Source: Halichondria panicea
Taxonomy: Eukaryota > Porifera > Demospongiae > Suberitida > Halichondriidae
Assembly: GCF_963675165.1 (NCBI RefSeq)
Contig: NC_087378.1
Span: forward strand, 6,505,205 to 6,569,204
Reading direction: 5' to 3'
DNA: 64,000 nucleotides
Made by a program: the position numbers and the translations under genes. Shown in pieces: positions 12,825-24,149 of the stretch; the stretch's first letter is position 1; each line of letters starts with the position of its first letter. The notes beneath the pieces are model-generated. The model saw only the letters and a list, made by a program, of their open reading frames with translations. It was not told where the DNA came from and ran no database searches.

Positions 12825-13230
12825 ATACTTTCACAGGTTGGGGCTTTTTCCATCCATTGTCCGTTGTCCTGACACTTTCTCCATCCCACATATATTGCAC
12901 CCTTCAGACTAAACCCATCATTGCAGGAAGAGTCTCATCTTTTTCCAGGGTGCCTTCCTCCTACAACACGTATACCTTGCCATTAGCTGGGGCAATCAGT
13001 GCTGGGCACTTGACTTCTAAAGTTTAGATGAATACATAAATTTATATGGGGGCAAACACATTGAAGCAGTACACTCACTTTCACAGGTTGGGGCTTTTCC
13101 CGTCCAATGTCCTCACACTTTCTTCAACACACCTTTCAGACTGAACCCATCATTGCAGGAGTAGTCTGCTCTGTCTCCGGGCTTGGTCCCTGAAACTTGC
13201 ACTTTGCCATCTTGAGGTGCACTGAGAGAT
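12825..13230 (-). pseudogene. Degenerate sushi modules downstream of sushi gene 2
   Basis: Fragments equivalent to those at 883-1500, with the CCP signature of a tryptophan-containing end and NDGFSLKG-like core, but shortened and out of frame. They lie beyond the stop-bearing terminal exon of sushi gene 2. Decayed in both units, so the decay probably preceded the duplication. Confidence 0.5.
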
Positions 13231-13278
13231 TAAGGACAATTTCTTACAACAGCTGTAAAGAATGAAATGATATAGCTA

Positions 13279-13983
13279 CAGTGCCTTCAGCTTTGAGAGT
13301 AAATACCACAATAGGGTGAGTAGTTGTACTTAAATGTATCTCAAGATTGGAACATTTCTAAGAAATTGTGCTTATACCATTGTATAGGTGAATGAATATT
13401 AAAGCTACATCAAAAATATTTCCTCAAAAGTTGTTGTAGTGGGAAATCGTTCTAGGTGAAAAAGGGGGTGATCTCGTAAAAAAATATGTGTAACATCAAA
13501 TATCATCCTCCGGAACTAAAGTATTTCTAGACACATTCAGAAAATTTATTAACAATTAAAGTGCAAAAACAATTAGACCTTAGACGACAAATTTGCTTGA
13601 GTTCCATCGTTAAGCAAACAGGCACCCAAAATACCCCATAATTGAGTATTAATATTTAAGTATGTGTACTTATGTAAGCTAACCATGCATATGTTAACTA
13701 TTCAGGAATGTTGTGCCAAAGTTCCATACCTTAGCCGAAAACAATTGGTCTTTTCCATCCCTAAGCAATTGTCCACTATAGAAAAATGTTGGTGTTAGCT
13801 ATATAAACCATCACATACCCACCACCTTTGGTTGCTATGGAAATCTTTTTGGATGAGTTTTATTCACCAACACAATGGTATCATATTTTCTTAGAAATGT
13901 TCCAATCCCAAAATATTTACATTTAGGTACCAATACGCACCAAATTGCGTTTATTTACTCCATAGACTAAAATTAATGCACTG
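13279..13983. mobile_element. MITE, CAGTGC...GCACTG, TA target
   Basis: A 705-bp element with TA at both edges. The empty site is preserved in unit 1 at 1531 (GATATAGCTATGTAGATT). The inverted interior ends include CAAGATTGGAACATTTCTAA and its complement. A related copy occupies about 53385-54070. CAGT ends plus a TA duplication suggest mobilisation by a Tc1/mariner-type transposase; that is an inference, since no transposase is present. Confidence 0.85.
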
Positions 13984-14541
13984 TATGTAGATTTAAAATT
14001 AATGTTATGTTAACAGTGCTTTAGCTGGAACGAGTTTGCAAACGAATTGGCTGTAGCCTGAAAGCTCAAATCCCTCGGAAGACCACTTTCTATCCGATTG
14101 GGTAGTGAGAGTTTACAGGGTGAAATTAACCATAATTCTTTGCAGCAACAGGAGCTCTGCAAATTATTGTTGGCATAATTTACCAAATGCATTATACAGT
14201 TCCACGTATGTTACAGCAGTTCAACTCTTACCTATACTCTTGTTTATGTGTATGCTATTAGACATGAGACATGCATGCATGCATATTCACGCTTTGTGGG
14301 CAATCATCTTCAATAGACCATGCAATATAGCTTTCTTGCTATATATATATATATATCTGCTGTAAAATTTGTACACATACAGCAATGACACAATAACAAC
14401 ATGCCTCAATTAACAATCAGCTTCATGAACATTTACTATACAGCAAAAGATTGTTTACTATAGTTTATATAGCTATAATTATATACTATGTTCTTAAAGT
14501 TCATTTATAGTTCTTATATGTGGTTCAGTAGATCGCGAGTC

Positions 14542-17111
14542 CTAATAATACCTCCTCGTACATGATGGAGTACGTCCAGACCAGTAACCGTTACCCTGGC
14601 AAAATCGGACTGCATAACCACTCAGCTGGTAGCCATTAAAACAGCCGTAGAATGCTTTGGAACGAGGTGTAGTGGTCCAGAACTTGACACTTCCGTAGCT
14701 TGGTTTGGGTGGACGGCCACAGTCCACACCTGCATGCACAAATTGTAGTACAGGTTATTTGTATACACTGCATGAGGGTTCATATAGGCAGGTCTGAACT
14801 GACAAAAATGCATGTAAATATTGCTGTGCCTCCATGCCATCAAAAGTGGCTAATTTTGGCAATGCTATCAAATGAGAATCAGACGGTTCAATCATTGGTA
14901 GAATGATGGTCAAATTAAAAATCGCCACATAATCATACATGTACTTCAATTGCCTCATTTTACCGCTATATGGTATCTTGTGAGGAATTTACTATAAATG
15001 CTTGTCACAAATGATGCAATCTGATTGGTTACTGAGTGGTCCCTTACTTCACTTAAAAATGCTTGTCACAAATGGTGCAATTTGATTTGGTTACTGAGAG
15101 GTCCCTTATTTCACTTAGAGACCTCAGCAGAGGTCTTCTACAGAGGTCCATTATATGTGCTTGCCTAACTATTATGTAAACCTACGTACGTTTACAAATA
15201 GGTGCTTTTCCAGACCACTCTCCATTGTCCTGGCATGTCCTTGCCGTTCCAAACAACGTGAATCCCTTGTTACAAGAATATTCGGCAGTGGAGGACGGAG
15301 TTAGACCAGTGACTGTCACCTGACCATCCTCAGGGTCATCCAGCTTAGGACAGATGATAGCTGAATCAAAGTGAACAAACAGCATGTGATGTGAGGAAAA
15401 CGTATCACAGTTGATCCGATTGGAATGACTATCTATAGTTGATCTGATTGCAAAAGAAGTCATACCTTTGCAGATAGGTACCTCTCCAGCCCAGCTGCCG
15501 TCCTTCTGACAGAGTCTCTTGCTGAATCCTACCAACCTGAATCCATAATCACAGGTGTACTTTGCTACGGTTCCTGGCAGATTGTCTCCATCATCCACAG
15601 ATCCATTCTCTGGATCCTTCAATGCAGGGCATTCGATCTCTGTACGATATGCTTCATAACACATGCAGTTATTACATAAAGCAATTGTATAGTCTTACGT
15701 TCGCAGATAGGTGCCTCCCCAGCCCAGCTGCCATACTTCTGACAGAGTCTCTTGCTTGATCCTACCAACCTGAACCCATAGTCACAGGTGTACTTTGCTA
15801 TGGTTCTTGGCAGATTGTCTCCATTATCCACAGATCCATTTTCTAGATCCTTCAATGCAGGGCATTTGATCTCTGTACGATATGTTTCATAACACATGCA
15901 GTAAAGCGATTGTAGTCTTACGTTCGCAGATAGGTGCCTCCCCAGCCCAGCTGCCATAATTCTGACAGAGTCTCTTGCTGGATCCCACCAACCTGAATCC
16001 ATAATCACAGGTGTACTTTGCTATCGTTCCTGGCAGATTGTCTCCATCATTCACAGATCCGTTTTCTGGATCCTTCAATGCAGGGCATTTGATCTCTGTA
16101 CGATATGTTTCATAATACATGCAGTAAAGCGATTGTAGTCTTACGTTCGCAGATAGGTGCCTCCCCAGCCCAGCTGCCGTAATTCTGACAGAGTCTCTTG
16201 CTGGATCCCACCAACTTGAACCCATAGTCACAGGTGTACTTTGCTATGGTTCCTGCCAGATTGTCTCCATCATCCACAAATCCATTCTCTGGGTCCTCAA
16301 GATTAGGGCATTTGATCACTGCAAAATCATTCTGCTCTCATGACATACAAATCTTATGCTGTGTAAACATACATATGCAAGTTGGGGCTTTTCCACTCCA
16401 TGTACTATCCAGCTGACATTTCCTAGAGCTCTGCCCACTTATTTCAAAACCATCGTTACAGGTGTACACTGCCTTGGTTCCGGCACGATTGTTACCATCA
16501 TTCACAGCACCATATGCAGGAGGAGTCAGTTTGGGGCAGAAGATTGCTGCACCAAAAACCAAGAATACGATCCTTCTCTGTTATTTTCACAATAGAAACA
16601 ACCACTCACGTTTACAAACAGGTGGAACACTGGACCATTTTCCGTTGAACTGGCATTTTGCTGTAGAGCTGCCCACGAGGGTGAAACGTCTGCCACAGGT
16701 ATAGGTTGCCTTTGATCCAGGTGTATTTCCAGTCACGTCTACATCTCCATATCGGGGATCGATAAGATCAGGACACGTGATACCTGCATAGAATGTAGCA
16801 GTTTGGGGCTATTAATGATTGCCCGTAAATTCGCTTAGTAACTCACGCTTGCCGCAAACTGGAGTGTCAAACTTCCACACTGCCTTTCTTAGGCTCTGGC
16901 TGTAGATACATTTGGTAAAACTGTATCCTTTCAGCAAAAAGCCATCTCTGCAAGAGAACCTAACAACTGTTCCGATTGAGTAGAAGTTTTTCTGAGGGTA
17001 GAAACTTCCGTAACTTGGAGCATCAGGGGGGCCGCATGGAGAAAGGTAGGTAGCGGAGCTCAGATACACAAAGGACAGCACAACTGCAATCAACATCATA
17101 ATGGACGCCAT
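14542..17111 (-). CDS. Secreted multi-sushi (CCP) protein, short copy (gene 2)
   Basis: A paralogue of the gene at 2122-6478 with the same order but about nine modules. Exon 1 ends at 17111 with the identical signal peptide MASIMMLIAVVLSFVYLSSA and CCP1. CCP2 is near 16613-16787. The distinct CCP3 (AIFCPKLTPPAYG, 16373-16546) follows, then modules at 16145-16318, 15922-16095, 15699-15872 and 15466-15639. The IICPKLDD module starts at 15190 and the terminal VDCGRPPKPSYG exon ends in CTRRYY and a stop. All splice signals look usable and no internal stop was seen. It lies head-to-head with MTMR9, about 1 kb apart. It probably approximates the pre-expansion state of gene 1. Confidence 0.8.
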
Positions 17112-18129
17112 GTTTGCAAAAGTGATGGTCAAGTCAGTGTTTGTGTGTGTGTGAGTAGAAGACTTTTATAAAACTTGAACAGGGTGTTGTCTGAGCTGAG
17201 CTAGTGGTGTTGTGTATACGGTCAAACTGAATGGGTTCTCACATATTGCAAACTGAGTGTCACCAAATTATGCTTACAAAGTGTTTAGACTTGTGGGCAT
17301 GTGTTTAGGGTGTGGTGTTGTAAGTGCACTGTGTTTGTAACCCTAACTTAAAACTTTGCACTCTTAAATCCAGCAGGGAAGTAACCTGACCAGAAACAGA
17401 ACTCCTATTGTTGTGGCCTTAGATTGTGGTGTAGAACCTGTAGATCTATATTAGCTGCAAACATATAATTGTTGGGTATAGCTTAACCATAAACACAGTG
17501 CACTTACCACTGTTATTTAAAGCTTCATCAAAGGACGTTTTTAATTATTAAACACGTCAGAAGTGCATCGTGAGATGCGCGAAAATTATTATTATTATTA
17601 TCTTTTCAGTGGTACTGAAAAAAATTCAAGTATTGGTAAAATTAAGTGAGAATAAGTAGATAATAGTAATAGTGACTCGATCTAATAGCCCTATTCTCAC
17701 TTTTTTGAAAATTTTGTTTAATGGGTTGGTGTATGCAAAAATTACAAACTGGTCTCACCATATAAATTATGCTTACAGAGTGTTTAGACTTGTGGGGCAT
17801 GTGCTTGTGAGCAAGATTAAACATCAACGCTTTGTCTTTAATAATAGTTCTTTGTGACCAATTTGTGGTGTATATTAACTGCAAACAAGGCTTATTGTTG
17901 GGTATAGCTTGACCACAAACAATTAAGTGCACTTACTTACCACTACTATAGACTACTAGCATGCACATGCAATATGCACTGTAGTGTGACTGTCGACTAG
18001 CTTCTTCTTCCCCACTCCCTGTCCAGCCACACCTACCTCCCTTTTGCCAAAAGTTTTGGGTGCAGAGTTCACGCAATGCATACTCAAAGGGCGTGGTTAA
18101 TTGAGATGCGCTCCAGTTGGAAAACAATC

Positions 18130-21100
18130 ATGGATTTCATGGAAGTAGTAAGACGTTCTCGGGTGGAGGGTGTGAGTCTGCAGGCAGCCAGGGAAGGAGA
18201 CATCATCGTGGGGGGAACTCTGGTGGTCACTGCCTACTTTTTTATATACTCCACCAGGAAGATAGCTGGGGAAGATGAGCTCATTGTAGGCCTATGCTAA
18301 ACTTAGCATATTAAAAATTAATAATAATAATTATGCTGTCAAGCTACCTATACATATACTTAGCTAGCTACTTGTGTTTGTCAAGTGGGGTGATAGCATA
18401 GTTTTGGTTCATCTGTTGTGATACGTATACGTAATGCACATTTTTAATCCACCTCTTTCAGATTCTGCATGTGGCTATAGACCACGTTGAGCGTGTTAAG
18501 GCTCCTGCACTGACTGCTGTAGTGTGTTTGAAGGACTTCCGGAGGCTACAGTTTGAATTCCAGACCCCAGAGGATTGTGTGGACATGATGGATGCCCTGG
18601 AGGCTCTCTCTAAACCAGGTGAGTGGTGGTGGCACCTCTCAAGTTTGTCTCATTATAGCCTCTCTTACATGTACACTGTTGAAGTACTAACAGAATAAAA
18701 TCACCGCGGGTGCTGATGCCTCGGTGAAGGTGCCACTCAAAACACAAACACACTACCGTATACCTCGCTTGCGCATGCGTACCAAAGCGTAACTACTATT
18801 AGCACCGTATAATTGTTTTGTGTACATAGTCTTATAGAACGTACTTTATTTTTGGTGTTGCCTTAAGTTATTACATGTATATACAATGTAGCTGCAGTTC
18901 TAAGAACTGTATGTAGTGTAAGTTGACCTGACTTTGTTGTCCATACACTATACACTGTACTTATCCAATGCTATCACACACACACACAGTTCGTATTCAC
19001 CATCTCCATGCCTTTACCCACTTCCCCCGTGTGACCCTCCCCCCAATGTTGTGGCCATTCTCAACAGCGGAGGCCCTATTAGCGGCATGGGGCTGCTCAC
19101 AGGAGCGTTACAGAGTCAGCTACATCAATAGTGGCTTCAAAGTGTGTGCTTCCTACCCCCAGGATATCATTGTGCCTCTCTCAATAACTGATGATGAAAT
19201 AAAAAAGGTGATATCTAGGTGTGGTTGTTATATTTTGTTAGGACTACACAACTTGAATTAGGAAGGCACCCGATTCATTCTGTAGGCTAAACTTTTAATT
19301 ATTATTGCCAGGGACAACTTTTGGGAAATTTAGTACGTACTGATCACTACCTCCCCCCCTCCAGAATGCTGGCTCCCTTAATAGACAGTGCATATGACTA
19401 TGTGTGGTGTTTCTGTTTGTTGACTTCTGTTAGTCATAAACTTAAGTTGGGAAATCCCACTTTCGATGCCTTCTGTAAGCTAAGCTCTCGTTGTTAACCA
19501 GAGGATTGTTCAAATTTCAATCAGTGTATAATGATCACTACCCCCCTCCAGAGTGCTAGCTACCGTCACCAAGGGAGGTTCCCGATGGTGTGCTTCCATC
19601 ACAAGAAGAGTGGGGCAGTGTTGATCAAATGTGGGCAGCCACTGGTGGGGCCGACCAGTAAGAGGTGTCGTGAAGATGTGAGCATTCTCAACGCTTGTCT
19701 CCCTGGACTCAGCAAAGGGAAGGTCATGGACATACGCTCCCAGTCCATCGCACAACAGCACATGAGTAAAGGTAAAGGGTTTTCAGAATCTTTGCAACCT
19801 CAACGATAGGGTTGAGGGTTGAGCGTTCCTTACATGTATGTATGGTGCAAAGCATTCCATGTAAGGAACACTCGACCCTCAACCCTATTGCAAAAGATTC
19901 TGCAAAACCCTGTATACCTGTGTGTAAATGCCTATTTTTAATACCAAGTGGAACGAATACAACTCATTTTATTCTTGAGACCTATCGAAAGTGTATGGTT
20001 ACTGAACTCCAGGGATAACTTATTTTCACGTTTTAAGTCAATTAATTGTTATCTGCTGTTCAGGAGGAGGGACTGAGATCCCCTCCCACTACCCCCAGTG
20101 GAGAGTGGAATACGCTAAACTAGACAGTCCCCTCCTATTACAGGCATCGCTGACCAAACTACTGGATGGTGAGTGGTTAGCCCTCTTATTCCCCCTCTCT
20201 GACATACCTCCACACACAGCATGTGGTGATCCTAGCTTGTCTCACAGCTCAAGCTGGTTCGGTCGACTGGAATCATCGGGATGGCTAGAACATGTCTCCA
20301 AATTGATGAGTGCTGCCAAGGCCGTCTCCCTGGCCATACACAATGATGGTGAGCCTTAAACTGTTGTCTCTGCTAAAAATAGAATTCTTAGACTCAACCT
20401 CCCCTCCCACAGTACATGTAGAACGTACCATATCGTATACCACAACCCCCTCCAAGCGCACAGTATAGATACCAAACGTTACCCCTCCCCACAGGTAGCA
20501 GTGTGGTTGTACATGGTGCTGGTAGTAGGGACGCTAGTCTTCAGGTGACCTCATTGGCTCAAATCCTCCTCGACCCTCACTGCAGGACGGTCCACGGGTA
20601 AGTAGCCGTGTCTAGCTATAATGACTCCTCAGACTGGTCAAACAGGTTTATAGAACTTGTCAAGCGAGAATGGCTGGATAGTGGTCATCCGTTTAGCCTG
20701 CGTCACAACCATGTCAAGTCCGCCCCTGAGAAGGAGAAGGCTCCAATCTTCCTTCAATTCCTTGACTCAGTTTGGCAGGTACATGTAGGGGGTATCTTTC
20801 TAGGTTATCAGTTGAGTCTGACTGAGTGTATTGTTGAATAGTATGACTGTGTATTACTTGGAGGTTATCAGTTGAGTCTGACTGAGTGTATTGTTGAATA
20901 GTATGACTGTGTATTACTGGGAGGTTATCAGCTGAGTCTGTGAGTGTATTGTTGAATAGTGTGACTGTGTATTACTGGGAGGTTATCAGCTGAGTCTGAC
21001 TGAGTGTATTGTTGAATAGTATGACTGTGTATTACTGTGTATTACTGGGAGGTTATCAGCTGAGTCTGTGAGTGTATTGTTGAATAGTGTGACTGTGTAT

Positions 21101-22560
21101 TACTGGGAGGTTATCAGCTGAGTCTGACTGAGTGTATTGTTGAATAGTATGACTGTGTATTACTGTGTATTACTGGGAGGTTATCAGCTGCGTCTGTGAG
21201 TGTATTGTTGAATAGTATGACTGTGTATTACTGGGAGGTTATCAGCTGAGTCTGACTGAGTGTATTATGACTGTGTATTACTGTACAGTGTTTGGTTGCA
21301 TGAGAGCTTGTACTGTCTTGTATCTTGTGTCATGGGTGTTATGTTTATTTCTATGCTTAAATTCCATTGACCATGCATAGATTGAGTAGAGAGGGATTGG
21401 AAACGGATTTACTCTCAAAATACATGTACCATCCGTGTATCTCCGCGGTTTTAATCGAGGCTTACTTTTAACACAATGGCTAAACATGAGAATTGTTTAC
21501 TGTCTGTAAAAAGTCCACGAGCAGTTCTGCTGCTAAAGATCAACTTTCACCTCATACTTGAGGCCATTTGGGACACAGAACACTATTTAGTTACACAACC
21601 TTAGTTATATCGAGATTATATTTTCTTCGTTTCCAATTGATACCTACCATCAGGGGGCATGTGATTCAGTAATGAGGGTAGCTCTGAGATGTATGCAATA
21701 AGTTTCCTGGGGTTTTGCTGGAGTTATAAAGAGATACAAGGATGGCCCCAGAGCCACTACATAGACTTCATTGTAAAACATCACGTGAATCACTTCCGTT
21801 TTCAATCCCTCTCTACTCTATCTATGCATTGACTGAGGCTCCACAATTATCCTCCCTCCATTGCTGTAGGTGATGCAACAGTTTCCCCTGTCGTTTGAAT
21901 TTAACGAGGGACTTCTCCACAATCTCTTTGTTCACTCTTACTCCTCAGTCTATGGTACATTGTTTACACGATACATGTAGGTCACTCTATTGTTATGTTA
22001 TATTGTGGTGTGTAGGCACTTTCCTGTATGACTCACCAATGGAGAGAAGGAAGAATAAACTGGACGACAAAACACAGTCACTATGGTCAGTATCTTTCCT
22101 ACATCACATGACAGTGTCACCATTGTATCACCTATCCACACACTTGGACGTATACTTCTTAACTACAGTATTATATTTACTCTCTAAACATTGTTCACTA
22201 CATGCACCTACCCTTGCAGGCGATACCTATCCCAGCCCCACGTATACTCTCCCCTCCTGAACCCCCTTTATGACCTCAACCCTTCCGTATTGCTTCTATC
22301 CGTCTCCCCTCTCACTGTGACCCTATGGAGGAGATTGTACCTTAACACCAGTATAGAAGCTCAGTTAACACCACCCACACTCAACGCTCTCAAGGAGCTC
22401 AAGGACACCAATACTGCACTTAGAGAAAAACTGAGCACAGTTAGAAAGTGAGCCTTTTGTTTGCAATAGAGTTTATAATTAATTTTTGGTATTGTCCCTC
22501 TGTAGGGAGCTGATGGATTTGCAAATAAAAGGCAGAAAGTTTGCGTCAAACTGGAGCTGA
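18130..22560 (+). CDS. MTMR9: Myotubularin-related pseudophosphatase, MTMR9 type
   Basis: Twelve exons close into 552 codons (vertebrate MTMR9 about 549): 18130-18285, 18462-18618, 18990-19207, 19552-19771, 20064-20168, 20220-20348, 20495-20597, 20646-20778, 21870-21954, 22016-22085, 22220-22447, 22506-22560. The N-terminal PH-GRAM part is followed by the phosphatase fold (RFPMVCFHHKKSGAVLIKCG, DIRSQSIAQ). The active-site loop reads VVHGAGSRDASLQVTSLAQ, so the Cys and Arg of the CX5R signature are missing, as in MTMR9. A predicted coiled coil (ALKELKDTNTALREKL) is at the C-terminus. Known MTMR9 binds and stimulates the active MTMR6-8 lipid phosphatases (PI3P and PI(3,5)P2, endosomal); the same role is inferred here. 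An alternative in-frame ATG lies at 18106. Confidence 0.93.
19784..19910. repeat. Short hairpin element in MTMR9 intron 4
   Basis: An inverted repeat whose arms include AGAATCTTTGCAACCTCAAC and its partner ending AAGATTCTG, with GGGTTGAGCGTTCCTTACAT opposing CATGTAAGGAACACTCGACC. The same hairpin follows exon 4 in the other two copies (about 190-320 and 11310-11435), so it inserted before the segmental duplication. Confidence 0.75.
20795..21285. repeat. Minisatellite in MTMR9 intron 8
   Basis: About eight tandem units of 58-75 bp, each with GGTTATCAGCTGAGTCTG then TGAGTGTATTGTTGAATAGT and GACTGTGTATTACTG. Two unit lengths alternate, one lacking ACTG after the first segment and one with an added GTGTATTACT. 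Purely intronic. Confidence 0.9.
21373..21832. mobile_element. MITE, GAGGGATTGG family, in MTMR9 intron 8
   Basis: About 460 bp with inverted ends AGATTGAGTAGAGAGGGATT and AATCCCTCTCTACTCTATCT. It shares CCATCCGTGTATCTCCGCGG and the GGGGGCATGTGATTCAGTAA segment with 8586-9103. Non-coding. Confidence 0.8.
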
Positions 22561-22745
22561 TGTACTTCTATAGCTATTCTGCATGTGTTTGTTTGTTTGT
22601 TGATGCAATTTTTAACTAGCTGTGCACTTTGCAACAAAAATAGAATTTTGTGCTTCAATTTTAAACCGCGGGTAAGTACAGCTCCGCCCTCTTCTCTCCA
22701 TGGAAACTAAGAGAGTGGGTGTTGGAAGACACAACAGTCGAAAAG

Positions 22746-23874
22746 ATGGCTACTGAAACATCGACATTTCGCATTCAAGAGCTGGCTACAGCCAAAAGCT
22801 TGTCAGCTGGTTACCTGGAAAACAGGTGGGCAACCTCACAGCGCTGCATTGATCAGTGTGCATAGCATGTGGCTTCATATTGAAGTGATGTACTGATTAT
22901 TAAATAAGTGACACAAATCTGTGTGTACGTACGTACTTGCAGGAGGTCTGTTTACTGGGAGAACGGAATACCAGAGAAAGACTACTCCAAGTCAACAGGA
23001 TTCGGTAAGCTGATAATCTTACGTCATAATAGCAATGTTATAACGTTCCCCCTTATATTTACTACACGTGTACACAGCACTGACCCAACGTCAAGAACAA
23101 CTAGTCTACTCTAAGAGGCTCCATCCAGAGTACCAGGGGGACCGTCCCTCTCCCATTTGGAGGGTCTCACGGAGGGCCATGAGTGCCACACCCTCACAAA
23201 GAATCTCGGATCTGGCACAATCAAAGAGACTGCATCCTGACTATAGACAGTGTCGTCGGGTAAGGACAAACATCATTAATTTTTAGTCTATAATAATATT
23301 ATGATTTTACAGGATACTCTAACGGCCATTTCTAGCAATTAGCAACTGTTTGCACATTATTTCTGGCCGGAACTGTTAATAAAATACGTTTCCATAGCAA
23401 TACCATTTTCACACTCTCTCTTATGTACAGGTAATGACAATGATCCCTACTTCTACCCTGCGAGTTCGACCCAGTGAGCGTATCCAGTTTCTGGCCCGTC
23501 ACAAGACATACCCACCTCTACCAATCAAACACAACAGCGATTGGGATTGGGGAGAATGGGAAACAGATGTCAATTCAGCGACTAAGACAGCCTCGGCTTC
23601 AGCTTATGTGATCAACCTGGCCACACCTAAACAATCTCATTCACAGTACAAGCCGCCCAAGGACGTCCAATGGAGTGTGAGCAAGGAGGCACTCTCACAT
23701 GTGGCCTCAGAGAGAATGCTGAAGTTAGCTCGACCCAAGAATCGAAACGCTGATTTGGAGGATTATGATCCGAGGGCTTGGAATGTGTCTATGGCAGCTC
23801 TTAATGCTAAGGCCACCCCTCGAATTGAAGAGCTAGCTACCCCCATTCCAAGAAAAGTTCGAACTAAAAAGTAG
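22746..23874 (+). CDS. THEG-repeat protein (sperm microtubule-associated type)
   Basis: Four exons (22746-22825, 22943-23004, 23078-23259, 23431-23874) give 255 codons. The protein is a series of about seven short repeats of the form I..LA..K..HP.Y, seen as IQELATAKSLSAGY, LVYSKRLHPEY, ISDLAQSKRLHPDY, IQFLARHKTYP, VINLATPKQSHSQY, MLKLARPKNRNAD and IEELATP. Most are paired with a W-x-V segment (WRVSRRAM, WSVSKEAL, WNVSMAAL). This is the THEG repeat of testicular haploid expressed protein and its paralogues, which associate with sperm flagellar microtubules; an axonemal role here is inferred. It starts 185 bp after the MTMR9 stop. No signal peptide or membrane segment. Confidence 0.85.
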
Positions 23875-24149
23875 TTCAAGACTCTATTATAATAGTATTA
23901 GTTACCTCCCCCCCCCTTTTTTTTGATTTTAGATTGTTGAGAGTTGTTTGTTTTTCAAAATGTAATGTAAATATTTCACAAAAAACTTATGATTGATTGA
24001 TGCAGACTGCATAAAATTTGGAATGTACACAAAGTTACAAAACACACATAATAAGTGAACACGCAAGCACACACACAATTGCAAGCTATGAAAAAAACAC
24101 TGCCATAAAACGGTTTTACTGTCTGATAGTTCAACACCTGTACTTGATT

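Noticed and set aside
20495-20597. Active myotubularin phosphatase
   Set aside because: The loop reads VVHGAGSRDAS, without the catalytic Cys and Arg of CX5R.
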